Assembly: GCF_042660705.1 (NCBI RefSeq)
Contig: NZ_JBHSUQ010000001.1
Length of the DNA stretch: 64,000 nucleotides
DNA from: Undibacterium_A arcticum
Lineage (GTDB): Bacteria > Pseudomonadota > Gammaproteobacteria > Burkholderiales > Burkholderiaceae_D
Reading direction: 5' to 3' (one strand)
Position numbers and translations under genes: made by a program. The notes beneath the pieces are model-generated. The model did not search any database and had not been told where the DNA came from. It worked only from the letters and a program-made list of their open reading frames with translations. Position 1 is the stretch's first letter; every line of letters begins with the position of its first letter. Shown in pieces: positions 49,523-57,924 of the stretch.

Positions 49523-50725
49523 ATGACTACCCAATCGAAAGAAAATCTGTCCGTCGTGATCGTGGGCGGCGGCATTGGCGGCATGGCAGCCGCGCTGGCG
49601 CTGGCCCGGTTGGGGATCCGCATCAAGGTACTGGAACAAAGCGACGTGATCGGAGAAATCGGGGCCGGCATCCAGCTGGCGCCGAATGCATTTGCCGCGC
49701 TCGACGCACTGGGCGTCGGAGAAACGGCCCGCAAGCGCGCCGTATTCACCGAAAAGCTAGTAATGATGGACGCGGTCGACGGCAGCGAAGTGGGCACCTT
49801 CCCGGTTGATGAGCGCTTCCGCGCGCGCTTTGGCAACCCGTATGCGGTGATTCATCGCGCGGATATCCACACCTCGATCCTCGAAGCCGTGCAGCAGTCG
49901 CCGTTGATTGAATTCTTTACATCCTCGCGCGTCCTCGACATAGTGCAGGACGGGAGCCAGGTCACGGTGACGGATAACCAGGGCCGCCAACATACCGCCG
50001 ACGCGGTGATCGGTTGCGACGGCGTCAAATCAGTGGTGCGCGAGAAGCTCATCGGCGACCAGGCGCGTGTCTCCGGACATGTCGTCTATCGCGCGGTGGT
50101 GCCGCTGGCGGACATGCCGGAAGACTTGCGCATCAACGCTCCCGTGGTGTGGGCCGGGCCGAATTGCCACCTGGTGCATTACCCGATGCGGGGCGGTACG
50201 CAATACAACCTGGTCGTCACCTTCCACAGCCGGGACCAGGAAACCTGGGGCGTGCGTGACGGTAGCAAGGCCGAAGTGTTGTCCTACTTTACCGGCATCG
50301 GCGACCGTCCACGCCAGTTGCTGGAGGCGCCGACCTCGTGGAAGCGCTGGAGCACCGCCGACCGCGCCCCCATTGACTCATGGAGCCGCGGGCGAGTCAC
50401 GCTGTTGGGCGACGCAGCTCACCCGATGTTGCAATACCTCGCTCAAGGCGCCTGCATGGCGATCGAGGATGCAGTCACGCTGGGCGAAGCGATCAAGCAA
50501 TCCGGGTTCGATCTTGTTGCCGCATTCAAGTTGTACGAAGAAGTCCGTATTCCGCGCACCGCGCGGGTCGTCCTGTCGGCGCGCGAAATGGGCCGGATCT
50601 ATCATGCGAAGGGTGTCGAACGGCTGGTGCGCAACTCATTGTGGAAGGGGCGCAGCGCGGACGGATTCTACGACGCCCTGACTTGGCTGTACGGCTGGAG
50701 AGCTGAGACCTGCCTGACGCAATAA
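49523..50725 (+). CDS. 3-Hydroxybenzoate 6-monooxygenase
   Basis: This flavoprotein hydroxylates 3-hydroxybenzoate to gentisate using NADH and O2. The ~400-residue product shows the FAD-binding GxGxxG in VVIVGGGIGGMAAALALARL, the DG motif in VIGCDGVKSVVR, and the GD motif in VTLLGDAAHPMLQYLAQGAC. GEIGAGIQLAPNAFAALDAL is typical of the 3-hydroxybenzoate/salicylate hydroxylase group. The ATG at 49523 has AAGGA 6 nt before it and is preferred to the ATG at 49517. Salicylate 5-hydroxylation uses a multi-component enzyme, so 3-hydroxybenzoate is the likelier growth substrate. Confidence 0.92.
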   Translation: MTTQSKENLSVVIVGGGIGGMAAALALARLGIRIKVLEQSDVIGEIGAGIQLAPNAFAALDALGVGETARKRAVFTEKLVMMDAVDGSEVGTFPVDERFRARFGNPYAVIHRADIHTSILEAVQQSPLIEFFTSSRVLDIVQDGSQVTVTDNQGRQHTADAVIGCDGVKSVVREKLIGDQARVSGHVVYRAVVPLADMPEDLRINAPVVWAGPNCHLVHYPMRGGTQYNLVVTFHSRDQETWGVRDGSKAEVLSYFTGIGDRPRQLLEAPTSWKRWSTADRAPIDSWSRGRVTLLGDAAHPMLQYLAQGACMAIEDAVTLGEAIKQSGFDLVAAFKLYEEVRIPRTARVVLSAREMGRIYHAKGVERLVRNSLWKGRSADGFYDALTWLYGWRAETCLTQ

Positions 50726-50744
50726 TGACTCGCGCAGCGGAATC

Positions 50745-50993
50745 ATGTTGCGGGGATTGAATTGGTACGGTGACAGGATGCGAAGCATGATATCCGCCAT
50801 CAGGTACAAGTGGGAGTGGCTCAACCCGAAGGTGTGGGTTCCTTTCAACCATCGCATCTGGCGGAAGGGGCTGGGATTCGCCAAGGTCCGCTATCGCGGC
50901 TTGACCAAGAATGCGACGCGCGCATCCACTGCGCGGGCCATGGCCAATATTTATTTGTCGCGCAGGCATTTGCTGGCACAGGGGCGCCCATAG
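50745..50993 (+). pseudogene. IS5-type transposase remnant
   Basis: The 82-codon frame ends KVRYRGLTKNATRASTARA and MANIYLSRRHLLAQGRP, which is the usual C-terminal pattern of IS5-family transposases (RYRGLAKN...LANLYLARK). The first ~45 residues do not resemble the family. No catalytic DDE region or inverted repeats can be assigned. It is a degenerate fragment at the 3' end of the catabolic operon. Confidence 0.65.
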
Positions 50994-51128
50994 TGCGCGA
51001 AGAGCGGGTCGAAAGACCCGGAAACCGCCCGAGAGGGTAAGTAAAAACTGGTTGAACGCCGCGATTTCGGAAATCAAGCCGCCAACTTTGCTTCTTGATT
51101 CAGAAATCGGTGGTTGTTCAGCGCAGCT

Positions 51129-51542
51129 TTAAATCTCGTTTGCTATGAAATCAGCTATTTCTGGGTACGTACGCATTTGTGACTCGTCACAGTTAAACGC
51201 ATGTGAAAATGCGTAAAAATGCCGTTCGTTTAGCCAGTAGTATTCGTGGCCCCGTAGAGCTTCAACGAATTCCGCAGCATCTTCTATCGTGGCAAATGCC
51301 TTTGCGACGAACGTGTCGCTGTCTTTGAAAATGCCAGCTTCCATTGCAAGTGTGATGGAATCGAGTGCGTAGTTGACCTGGGTGCCCGAGCCTTCAAGCT
51401 CGTCGCTTATCTCAGCAAAACGGAGTGGCGTGTAAGCTTTTTTCACTTCGTCATATCCGCCAAACGGACGATATTTGTCATATTCAGCGTTGTTGAGGGT
51501 GATGGACGTACTTTTGACTGTATAGGGCTTGATTGGCGACAT
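51129..51542 (-). CDS. Hypothetical protein, 137 residues
   Basis: I do not recognise this family. The product is acidic, without signal peptide or membrane segment (MSPIKPYTVKSTSITLNNAE at the start, TYPEIADFIANEI at the end). A GAAAGAAG stretch 6 nt before the ATG could bind ribosomes. Its base composition is clearly more AT-rich than the genes around it. It lies alone between the IS5 remnant and the right attachment repeat, a position where island cargo genes such as immunity or antitoxin-like proteins are common, but nothing in the sequence proves such a role. Confidence 0.6.
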   Translation of the reverse strand: MSPIKPYTVKSTSITLNNAEYDKYRPFGGYDEVKKAYTPLRFAEISDELEGSGTQVNYALDSITLAMEAGIFKDSDTFVAKAFATIEDAAEFVEALRGHEYYWLNERHFYAFSHAFNCDESQMRTYPEIADFIANEI

Positions 51543-51860
51543 GACGGCTTCTTTCGTTCGAGCTGAATGAATGTAGATGTTACGTCTTTTTTGGTTTCAT
51601 AAGCAGGCTGTGCTCTCTCTCCGAGAATCACAGCGATGCAATCCGGCATGTGAAAGCGCCGCACTGCAAAGGCAAGGTAAGTCTATCGGATGTGGCGGCT
51701 CGACAGCGGCAGCTCTCATCATTGTAAAGAAGCGGAAAAGCGAAAATAGCTGGGTGACTTTTGGGTGGGTCGTTAGTAATTGACTGTACATAACAGGACA
51801 CAAATAGGTAGTAAGCGCACCAAAAATATCGTTAAAAATCAATCACTTAAATTCATGCAT
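51543..51860. other. Island right end, nothing recognised
   Basis: The 318-nt stretch between the orphan gene and the right tRNA-Arg repeat is AT-rich and shows no supported gene on either strand. Confidence 0.4.
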
Positions 51861-51912
51861 TTGGTTACGAACCAAGGGGTCGTGGGTTCGATTCCTGCCA
51901 GCCGCACCAGTA
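51861..51912 (+). repeat. Right attachment-site repeat (attR): partial tRNA-Arg
   Basis: 51 of 52 bases match 38159-38210. It contains the 3' part of tRNA-Arg(ACG) from the anticodon arm through CCA, without D-arm or 5' acceptor strand, so it is not a functional tRNA. Confidence 0.88.
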
Positions 51913-51917
51913 TAATC

Positions 51918-51957
51918 AAGGGGTTACAAGTTTAGGCTTGTAGCCCCTTTCTGGTTT
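51918..51957 (+). terminator. Intrinsic terminator after the partial tRNA-Arg
   Basis: A 13-bp stem (AAGGGGTTACAAG, loop TTTAGG, complement with one G-U) followed by TTCTGGTTTTTGG. It is probably the original chromosomal terminator of tRNA-Arg, displaced from the gene by the island. Confidence 0.85.
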
Positions 51958-52371
51958 TTGGACTCCGTGCCTTAGATATGCCTTAAATCCAGCTCGACCG
52001 GCCGAGCGACTACTGTCCGATCGCTGATCGTTGCTGCTTCGCTGTGACGGTTCCCCTTTGCACCGAGGACGTTCGGCTGCACCATGCGGTAGTCCCAGAC
52101 TACATTGGCCTCTGGCACCTTAGGCAAGTGTCGCACACGGGCAATGATGCGCTCGCCCAGATACGTCTGTCCGAGGCGGTCAATACTCTCATGTATCAGC
52201 AAGGCACTTCCGGCCCATCGCTCGATCATCGAAGCCTGAGGCGCCGCAATCCTGGACGGCAACAATGGCTGGCAGACTTGTCGCCATGCGAAATTCCCGA
52301 GTGGCGGTCTGAGAAAACCTCCCATGGTTCGTGTATGAAGGACGCTCTGCGCGGCAAGCTGCGTGAGGGGA
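51958..52371. other. Region with no supported gene
   Basis: A 117-codon minus-strand open frame (51972-52325) covers most of the stretch but has no ribosome binding site and no family I recognise. It may be a decayed gene. Confidence 0.35.
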
Positions 52372-53133
52372 TTAAAGTGCAGGATTCAACACGGTCTTGT
52401 CGCTACCGTACAAGTCGTCGACCCGAACCACGACAGCCGAAATGTTGTCGTGTCCGCCTCTTTTGAGTGCCATGTCAATCAACGCATCCGACGCTTGCCG
52501 ACAGCTGCCGGGTACGAGTGCACTGCGCATTTCCTGTTCGCTCACTTCATTGCTCAGTCCATCGCTGCACAGCAAGAACATATCGCCGTCGTTGACTTCC
52601 ATCGTTTCGTTATCGAGATTCAGTGTGCCGGCGGCGCCGACCGCGCGCGTGATCATGTTGCGAGAGGGGAGATTGATGAGGTCTTCAGAGGTGAGATTAC
52701 CCAAGGATCTTAGTTCTTCAACCCGGCTGTGATCGCGAGTGAGTTGCGTCAGGTTTCCATTTCTACAGAGATAAATTCGACTATCCCCGGCCCATAGGTA
52801 TCCACAATAGCGTTCCCAGGCGAGCAGGACGACAACCGTGGTGCCGATGATCTGCACCTTGTGGATTGCCGCCTCCGCGCGAAGTTGACGATTCACAGTT
52901 TGCAACCTGTCCCGCGTATCGGCGACGAATTTCACAAGGCTATCGGGCTGCGGAACCTTGATCAAGGCCTCGACCACCATACGGCTCGCAACGTCACCAA
53001 ATGCGTGTCCGCCCATACCGTCGGCAACCGCCCACAGTCCGCGCTCAGGTTGATCGAGGTAGGCATCCTCGTTTATCGCACGGACCAGACCCACATGCGA
53101 GAGCGAGGCCGACGTCCATTTAAATTGGGTCAT
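52372..53133 (-). CDS. PP2C-type Ser/Thr protein phosphatase
   Basis: The 253-residue soluble product has the PP2C/Stp1 metal-binding motifs: SHVGLVRAINEDAYL, LWAVADGMGGHAFGDVAS, YLWAGDSRIYLCRNG, MFLLCSDGLSNEVSE, and GGHDNISAVVVRV at the end. These phosphatases reverse Ser/Thr kinase action. Start 53133 (MTQFKWTSAS) is taken because the family begins here; an in-frame ATG at 53160 exists. It is 56 nt downstream of the small peptide gene on the same strand and divergent from the Ser/Thr kinase gene, so kinase and phosphatase probably form an antagonistic pair. Confidence 0.92.
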   Translation of the reverse strand: MTQFKWTSASLSHVGLVRAINEDAYLDQPERGLWAVADGMGGHAFGDVASRMVVEALIKVPQPDSLVKFVADTRDRLQTVNRQLRAEAAIHKVQIIGTTVVVLLAWERYCGYLWAGDSRIYLCRNGNLTQLTRDHSRVEELRSLGNLTSEDLINLPSRNMITRAVGAAGTLNLDNETMEVNDGDMFLLCSDGLSNEVSEQEMRSALVPGSCRQASDALIDMALKRGGHDNISAVVVRVDDLYGSDKTVLNPAL

Positions 53134-53189
53134 GAAAAGCCTCGGGATCTGGACTGGCAAGCGGTCGGATCTTAGATGCCAGCTGATTT

Positions 53190-53405
53190 CTATTTGAGCG
53201 TGTTTCCTGCCGATTGCCCACTGGTATTCACCACCGGCTTGGAAGTGAAGCCGGTCGGATAGTTGACGATTCGGGCACTGCGAAATATCGTGCTTCCAAT
53301 AAAGGGCTGGCGACCGCGAGTACGCGCGCCGCCCGTTATCGCAACCATTGCTTGGCGATCGAGGTCAACGCTTTCAGGCAGATCTTTAATGACGATGATG
53401 GTCAT
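53190..53405 (-). CDS. Small peptide with a double-glycine leader-like N terminus
   Basis: The 71-residue product has an excellent ribosome binding site (GAGGAG, 6 nt before ATG), so it is very likely translated. The first ~28 residues (MTIIVIKDLPESVDLDRQ, then AMVAITGGAR) look like the leader of a ribosomally made exported peptide: acidic, with conserved-looking hydrophobic positions and a terminal GG, where C39-type peptidases cut. The rest is basic and rich in Thr, Ser and Gly without cysteines. It shares a divergent promoter region with the kinase. No maturation enzyme or C39 transporter gene is in the window; a TolC-like protein is. Function is inferred, not shown. Confidence 0.75.
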   Translation of the reverse strand: MTIIVIKDLPESVDLDRQAMVAITGGARTRGRQPFIGSTIFRSARIVNYPTGFTSKPVVNTSGQSAGNTLK

Positions 53406-53791
53406 GGCTACTCCTCAAAATCTAATTAAAATGGCCTAATCCGAGTATCGGGCAAAGGTCGATGAATCCGTTTGCTTCAGCATCTCTAATATAAGCCATT
53501 TCAATGTTACCCGGCGCATGCTACATCGATTGCTATCAAAATCGCTGTGGCCAACCGCCAGAAGGCGCGCAAGGCGGAATTTTACAAATCAACAATAAAT
53601 GCGCGCGTGAAGTTAGAATGATCTTATCCGGGTGTTTCAATTCAACTGACTGCTTGTTGCGTAGATCAACCAGACGAAGTGGGCGAACAGCAAGAGAGGG
53701 TGTAGCTCGCGCGCAGATGTCGCTGCGTGAACTTTGGCATTTGACTAAGAGGAGGACCAGACGATGACTCGGGAACTCAATGTAGACACGT
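53406..53791. other. Divergent promoter region of the phosphosignalling cluster
   Basis: The 386-nt stretch separates the minus-strand peptide-phosphatase genes from the + strand kinase gene. Near its right end GAGGAGGA precedes an 11-codon open frame (ATG 53764) that overlaps the kinase ATG. No longer gene is supported. Confidence 0.45.
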
Positions 53792-55819
53792 ATGGCTAAT
53801 TTTGCTCAAGCGATTCGCGCCTTTCAAAGCAGTGCTCTGTCGCAAGATGATTTTTTTGCACAGGTTGACCGCGTATTGACGACGGAGCAATCCAGTTCCG
53901 CGCACCTGTTAGAGATTCTTGGCGAAGAACATACCAAGATTCCGCTGCCGCACGACGTGTATGCGGAGGTGCAACGACGGATCGAGCGTTTTTCGAAGTC
54001 GACCGAGAGCTTGAGCGCCGATGAAACCCATGTGCGGACCAAGCTCGACGATCGGGCGGCGCTGCCGTCCGCGACTGTGGCACCCAACCACCAATCTGTC
54101 GCAGCGCCGGACCGAATCAAGGGTGTCGGCGATACGCTGAATGGGCGGTTTGTACTTGAGGAATGCATCGGTTTCGGCGGTATGGGTACGGTATACAGAG
54201 CACTGGACCTGCGCAAGCTGGAGGCGTCCGACCGTAAGCCGTACATCGCGATCAAGGTCCTGAATGTCCCGTTTAGTAGTCATCCGAAGTCGCTGATCGC
54301 ACTGCAACGCGAAGCGAGGAAGGCGCAGACGCTGGCGCATCCGAACATCGTGACCGTGTACGACTTCGATCGCGACGGATCAATGGTGTACCTGACCATG
54401 GAATATTTGTCGGGGAAACCATTGAGCCAAACGCTGCGGATGCCGGGCTTTACCGGAATGCCCTATGCTGAGGCGCTGCGCATCGTCAACGGTATGGGCA
54501 AGGCCTTGGCGTATGCGCACGATCGTGGGTTTGTCCACTGCGACTTCAAACCTGCCAACGTCATCGTGACGGATAAGGGTGAACTGAAAGTCATCGATTT
54601 TGGTATCGCGCGCGTCTTTCATAAACCGGAGGAGGACGTGGAGGCCACCGTGTTTGATGCAGGCAGTCTCGGCGGGCTGACACCGGCATATGCAAGTCCA
54701 GAGATGCTTGAGCACTGCGAACCGGATCCTCGCGATGACATCTATGCGCTGGCTTGCATCACGTATGAGCTGTTGACCGGACGCCATCCGTTCGATCGCT
54801 TGTCCGCCACACAGGCGCGCAGCGCGGGTATTCGACCGCAACGGCCAAAAAATATTGGCCACAGACAATGGCGCGCGTTGAAGGCCGCGCTATCATTTGA
54901 TCGCGAAACGCGAACACCCACCGTGACACGTTTCCTGCAGGAAATGAGCGTGGAACGCCAGGCGGCGAGATACATTGCGCCGGTGACGTCGAGTTTGGTG
55001 CTGGGGCTGCTCGTTGCTGCCGCCCTCTACTACTATTGGGATGCCCGGACCGGTATCGGCCAGCGATCGGACCTCATACCACCACCGGCGCCGATAAAAA
55101 ATGTTCCACAAGCCACGCCGCAAACGGCGCCGCCCGCAGTGCTGCTCTCCATCGCATCCATTAAACCGATTCTTGCGCGCGTCCCATGTTCGGCCCTGGC
55201 GCCTGCGGTGCATGATCATGCGCTGCGGGTACAAGGATATATTCCGAAGAGCTTTGGTATCGCACGTCTCAAGGACATGTTAGGCGCAGCCCCCGGCGTG
55301 CAAACCTTGAACCTTGATGTGCAGCAGGTGAGCGATTACGAATGCGATGTGATCAATACGTTTGCACCCTATTGGGCAATGAATCAGCAAGCAGGACGAG
55401 TCGCCTCGATTCATGTGAGAGGACCCAGTGCCGAACTGACGGAGGGCGACCCTTTAATCGTCGATATCACTACTCCTGGATACGACTCCTACGTCTATGT
55501 CGACTACTACGTCCTGGATGGTAATGTGGCCCATCTGGTACCAAATTTGCGAACCAGGGGCAATCAGGCACCACCCAACTATACGGCCACCGTCGGAAGC
55601 CTCGGTAACTGGGTAATTGCGAAGCCGTTCGGAACAGAACTGATTGTGCTCGTCACCACACCCGTAGCGCTGTTTGATGGTGTTGGCCCGGAGTACGAAT
55701 CCAGATCGGACTACTTGCGGGCGATAGAAAAAAAGCTGGGGCCGCTGGCCACCAAATACGGGCGCGAACGAATCATGGTTGACTTCGTTCAAATTACGAC
55801 CAAGACTCGTAATAAGTAG
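53792..55819 (+). CDS. Membrane Ser/Thr protein kinase with extracytoplasmic DUF4384-like domain
   Basis: The 675-residue protein has a ~110-residue N-terminal helical part, a Hanks-type kinase domain (~115-385) and one membrane helix (VTSSLVLGLLVAAALYYYW, ~400). A proline-rich linker and a ~210-residue C-terminal domain follow. Kinase motifs are IGFGGMGTVYRA, AIKVL (ATP-binding Lys), HCDFKPANVIV (catalytic Asp; HCD in place of HRD), DFGIARVF and SPEM. The C-terminal part (GDPLIVDITTPGYDSYVYVD) resembles DUF4384, found after kinases of this type. It faces the phosphatase gene across a divergent promoter and heads a cluster with two FHA proteins, which bind phosphothreonine. The short frame at 53764 with the better ribosome site may be its true start if an indel is present. 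Confidence 0.9.
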   Translation: MANFAQAIRAFQSSALSQDDFFAQVDRVLTTEQSSSAHLLEILGEEHTKIPLPHDVYAEVQRRIERFSKSTESLSADETHVRTKLDDRAALPSATVAPNHQSVAAPDRIKGVGDTLNGRFVLEECIGFGGMGTVYRALDLRKLEASDRKPYIAIKVLNVPFSSHPKSLIALQREARKAQTLAHPNIVTVYDFDRDGSMVYLTMEYLSGKPLSQTLRMPGFTGMPYAEALRIVNGMGKALAYAHDRGFVHCDFKPANVIVTDKGELKVIDFGIARVFHKPEEDVEATVFDAGSLGGLTPAYASPEMLEHCEPDPRDDIYALACITYELLTGRHPFDRLSATQARSAGIRPQRPKNIGHRQWRALKAALSFDRETRTPTVTRFLQEMSVERQAARYIAPVTSSLVLGLLVAAALYYYWDARTGIGQRSDLIPPPAPIKNVPQATPQTAPPAVLLSIASIKPILARVPCSALAPAVHDHALRVQGYIPKSFGIARLKDMLGAAPGVQTLNLDVQQVSDYECDVINTFAPYWAMNQQAGRVASIHVRGPSAELTEGDPLIVDITTPGYDSYVYVDYYVLDGNVAHLVPNLRTRGNQAPPNYTATVGSLGNWVIAKPFGTELIVLVTTPVALFDGVGPEYESRSDYLRAIEKKLGPLATKYGRERIMVDFVQITTKTRNK

Positions 55820-55862
55820 TGCAGGCTGGCACCGTTTGTTTCGCCTCACTGATCTCAAATAA

Positions 55863-57139
55863 TTATTTGAGATCCCTTGCCACCCGAAAGCCATTCTGCG
55901 AGTGACGTACGCTGGCGTCATATTTGAATCGCGTTGAGGATGTCATGTAGCTTGCCCCCTCGCGCCATGATCCACCCCGTATCACGCGGACGCGACAATT
56001 TGGTTCATCCCAGGCGCGGCCGTCGGAAGGTGCACCCTTATAGGAATTGTGCCAGCAGTCGCTCACCCATTCCCAGACGCTTCCATTCATGTCGTACAGT
56101 CCGTATGGATTGGCGCCAAAGGACCCGACATTGGCTGGCCCATCCTGACGCCATGGCTGGCCGCAGTCCTTGCAGTTTGCATTACCAGTGCGCATTTGCT
56201 CGCCCCACCAATATCGCGTCGAAGTGCCTCCTCTCGCCGCGTACTCCCACTCGGCCTCGGTCGGCAATCGATAGGATTTGCCACTGACCTTGCTCAGCCA
56301 GTTCACATACTGTTGCGCGTTGTCCCAGCTGACATCGCGCGCAGGGCTACTTTCGAGGAGGTATCGGTCGCAATGCGCGGGCAGGCGTCGGCATCTGCAC
56401 AAGCATTCCACTGCTCAACGGTCACTTCATATTTTCCGATTGCAAAAGGCGCGCTGATCGATACGTGGTGTGCCGGTTTCTCCGATGGATCGTCCGAATT
56501 GCTTCCCATTATGAATGATGCTCGGCCGGGCAATTTGATCAGCACCGGGCAGGTAGGACAATCCTTGAGCTCACTGACGGCGGCAGCCACGGTCGGCGAT
56601 TTTTCCGGTGACGGCGGAGTGGCCGGTGCTGGAGGAGCCTGTTCCGGCGACGCTTTGGTGGCCGATGCTGGACGGGCGCGCTCCGGTGGCGCTTTCGTGG
56701 CTGAACGAGCCCGTTCCGGTGGCACTTTAGGGGGAGGCGCCGGAGAAACACGTTCCGGTGCTGCCTCGACCTTGGGTGCAGCTGCGCGCAGTCGTTCAAT
56801 GCGAGCCCGCGCCAAGGCCGCAAAACGGCCTTTCGGGTACGCTTGCAGATACGCCTCGTAATCGCTGGCGTGGGTACTATCCTTGATCGATTCCCAGAAG
56901 GTAAGTTCGTACTGCTCGGCACTGTCTTTCGGAAGAACTCCCGCTAGCAGAAGCGCAGGGGAACGGCGATCCGAGTCAACTGGAGCCAGCGATGCCTTGT
57001 CGGCATTGTCCGCAGCGAGAATGACGTGCGCTATCGGCCCGTCAACTTCATGCACTGTGATAGCGGCCTTCGTCCGCGTCCAGGAAATAACCCCGAATAC
57101 GCAAACAATCAACATGCAAACATTCAATGGTTTCGCCAC
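55863..57139 (-). CDS. Exported SUMF1/FGE-fold protein, with a one-base deletion
   Basis: The restored 425-residue protein has a signal peptide (MAKPLNVCMLIVCVFGVISW), a helical repeat-like segment (ASDYEAYLQAYPKGRFAALA), a Pro/Ala/Glu-rich linker (~127-180) and an FGE-sulfatase-fold domain (IGKYEVTVEQWNACAD, YRLPTEAEWEYAARGG, YGLYDMNGSVWEWVSD, RVIRGGSW, GFRVARDLK). Frame breaks near 56355; one more base joins IATDTSS to SSPARDVSWDNAQQYVNWL. The catalytic cysteines of true formylglycine-generating enzymes, expected just before GFR, are absent (STRFKYDASVR there), so a binding or structural role is likelier. It converges on the kinase gene, 43 nt away, as similar proteins often do near Ser/Thr kinases. 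Confidence 0.85.
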
Positions 57140-57426
57140 ACAGTCAGGCCTTCGACTTATAGATTCGCATTCCGTCTGCGCAAAGAGACGTTTGGCCCGA
57201 AACGCACGGGTTTCGTTTAATTTATCTTTGAACTCTTGCGCATCATTCTGTTTATATCAAAATATGAACGAATTTTTCTGATAAATTTTGATTACGCTGA
57301 AACGATGCGAAGCACAAGGCGTTGATCAATAGCAACAGCCGATCGTTCTCTCACTGCTACGATTGCGTAGCCGTTCAAGCTTGCGTGCAGGTTCGAGGCA
57401 AACAATTTTCCGGGAGGATGCATAGC

Positions 57427-57852
57427 ATGCGAAGAGCAATCATTTGCGCCGCTGTGGCTATCGCGGTTCTGGCGCACACACCCGCGTTCGCCGCTCGGAC
57501 GTCGTCGCCGGAGAATGCGGAAGCTTATATAATTTGGCCTGCTGATGGTACGGTTATTCATGGTGGCAAGTTTTGGGTGCGTATGGGTCTGCGCAATATG
57601 GGCGTATGTCCGAAAGGCGTCAACATGCCCAATGTGGGCCACCATCACCTATTGATCGATACGGATCTGCCACCATGGGGCGAACAGATTCCATCCGACA
57701 GGAATCATTTCCATTTTGGTGCAGGCGAGACCGAGGCTCGCATTGAGCTTCCGCCAGGAAAGCACACCTTGCAGCTGCTGTTGGGAGACCATGATCACAT
57801 ACCCCACGATCCCCCTGTGAATTCAAAAAAGATCTCGATAATCGTGCGATGA
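57427..57852 (+). CDS. Periplasmic DUF4399 protein, first copy
   Basis: The 141-residue product begins MRRAIICAAVAIAVLAHTPA with a clear signal peptide. It then has one DUF4399 domain: GHHHLLIDTDLPP, IPSDRNHFHFGAGETEARIE, GKHTLQLLLGDHDHIPHDPP. The His-rich segments suggest metal or ligand binding, but the family's role is not known to me. GGGAGG lies 9 nt before ATG 57427; the ATG at 57418 directly abuts that site and is less likely. A second copy follows 72 nt downstream. Confidence 0.9.
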   Translation: MRRAIICAAVAIAVLAHTPAFAARTSSPENAEAYIIWPADGTVIHGGKFWVRMGLRNMGVCPKGVNMPNVGHHHLLIDTDLPPWGEQIPSDRNHFHFGAGETEARIELPPGKHTLQLLLGDHDHIPHDPPVNSKKISIIVR

Positions 57853-57924
57853 AGAATGGGGTCGCTTGCCTGGACCGCAATCTTGTTTGGCTTTCAAATT
57901 CAGGAAAAGCAGGGAGCACCATCC

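Larger units (their letters stand above)
38208..51912. mobile_element. Genomic island (13.7 kb) inserted at tRNA-Arg(ACG), carrying gentisate catabolism
   Basis: The island is bounded by the intact tRNA-Arg on the left and the 52-bp partial copy of its 3' end on the right. Inside are an IS21 istB remnant, a GGDEF-EAL protein, a Cache/CheW protein, a LysR regulator, the 3-hydroxybenzoate/gentisate pathway, an IS5-type transposase remnant and an orphan AT-richer gene. Each tRNA end has its own, unrelated terminator, as expected if one came with the island. No integrase gene is visible between the repeats, so the element is probably decayed and no longer mobile by itself. Confidence 0.8.

Noticed and set aside
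51972..52325. A 117-codon minus-strand open frame past the island
   Set aside because: No ribosome binding site and no family match; possibly a decayed gene but not supportable.
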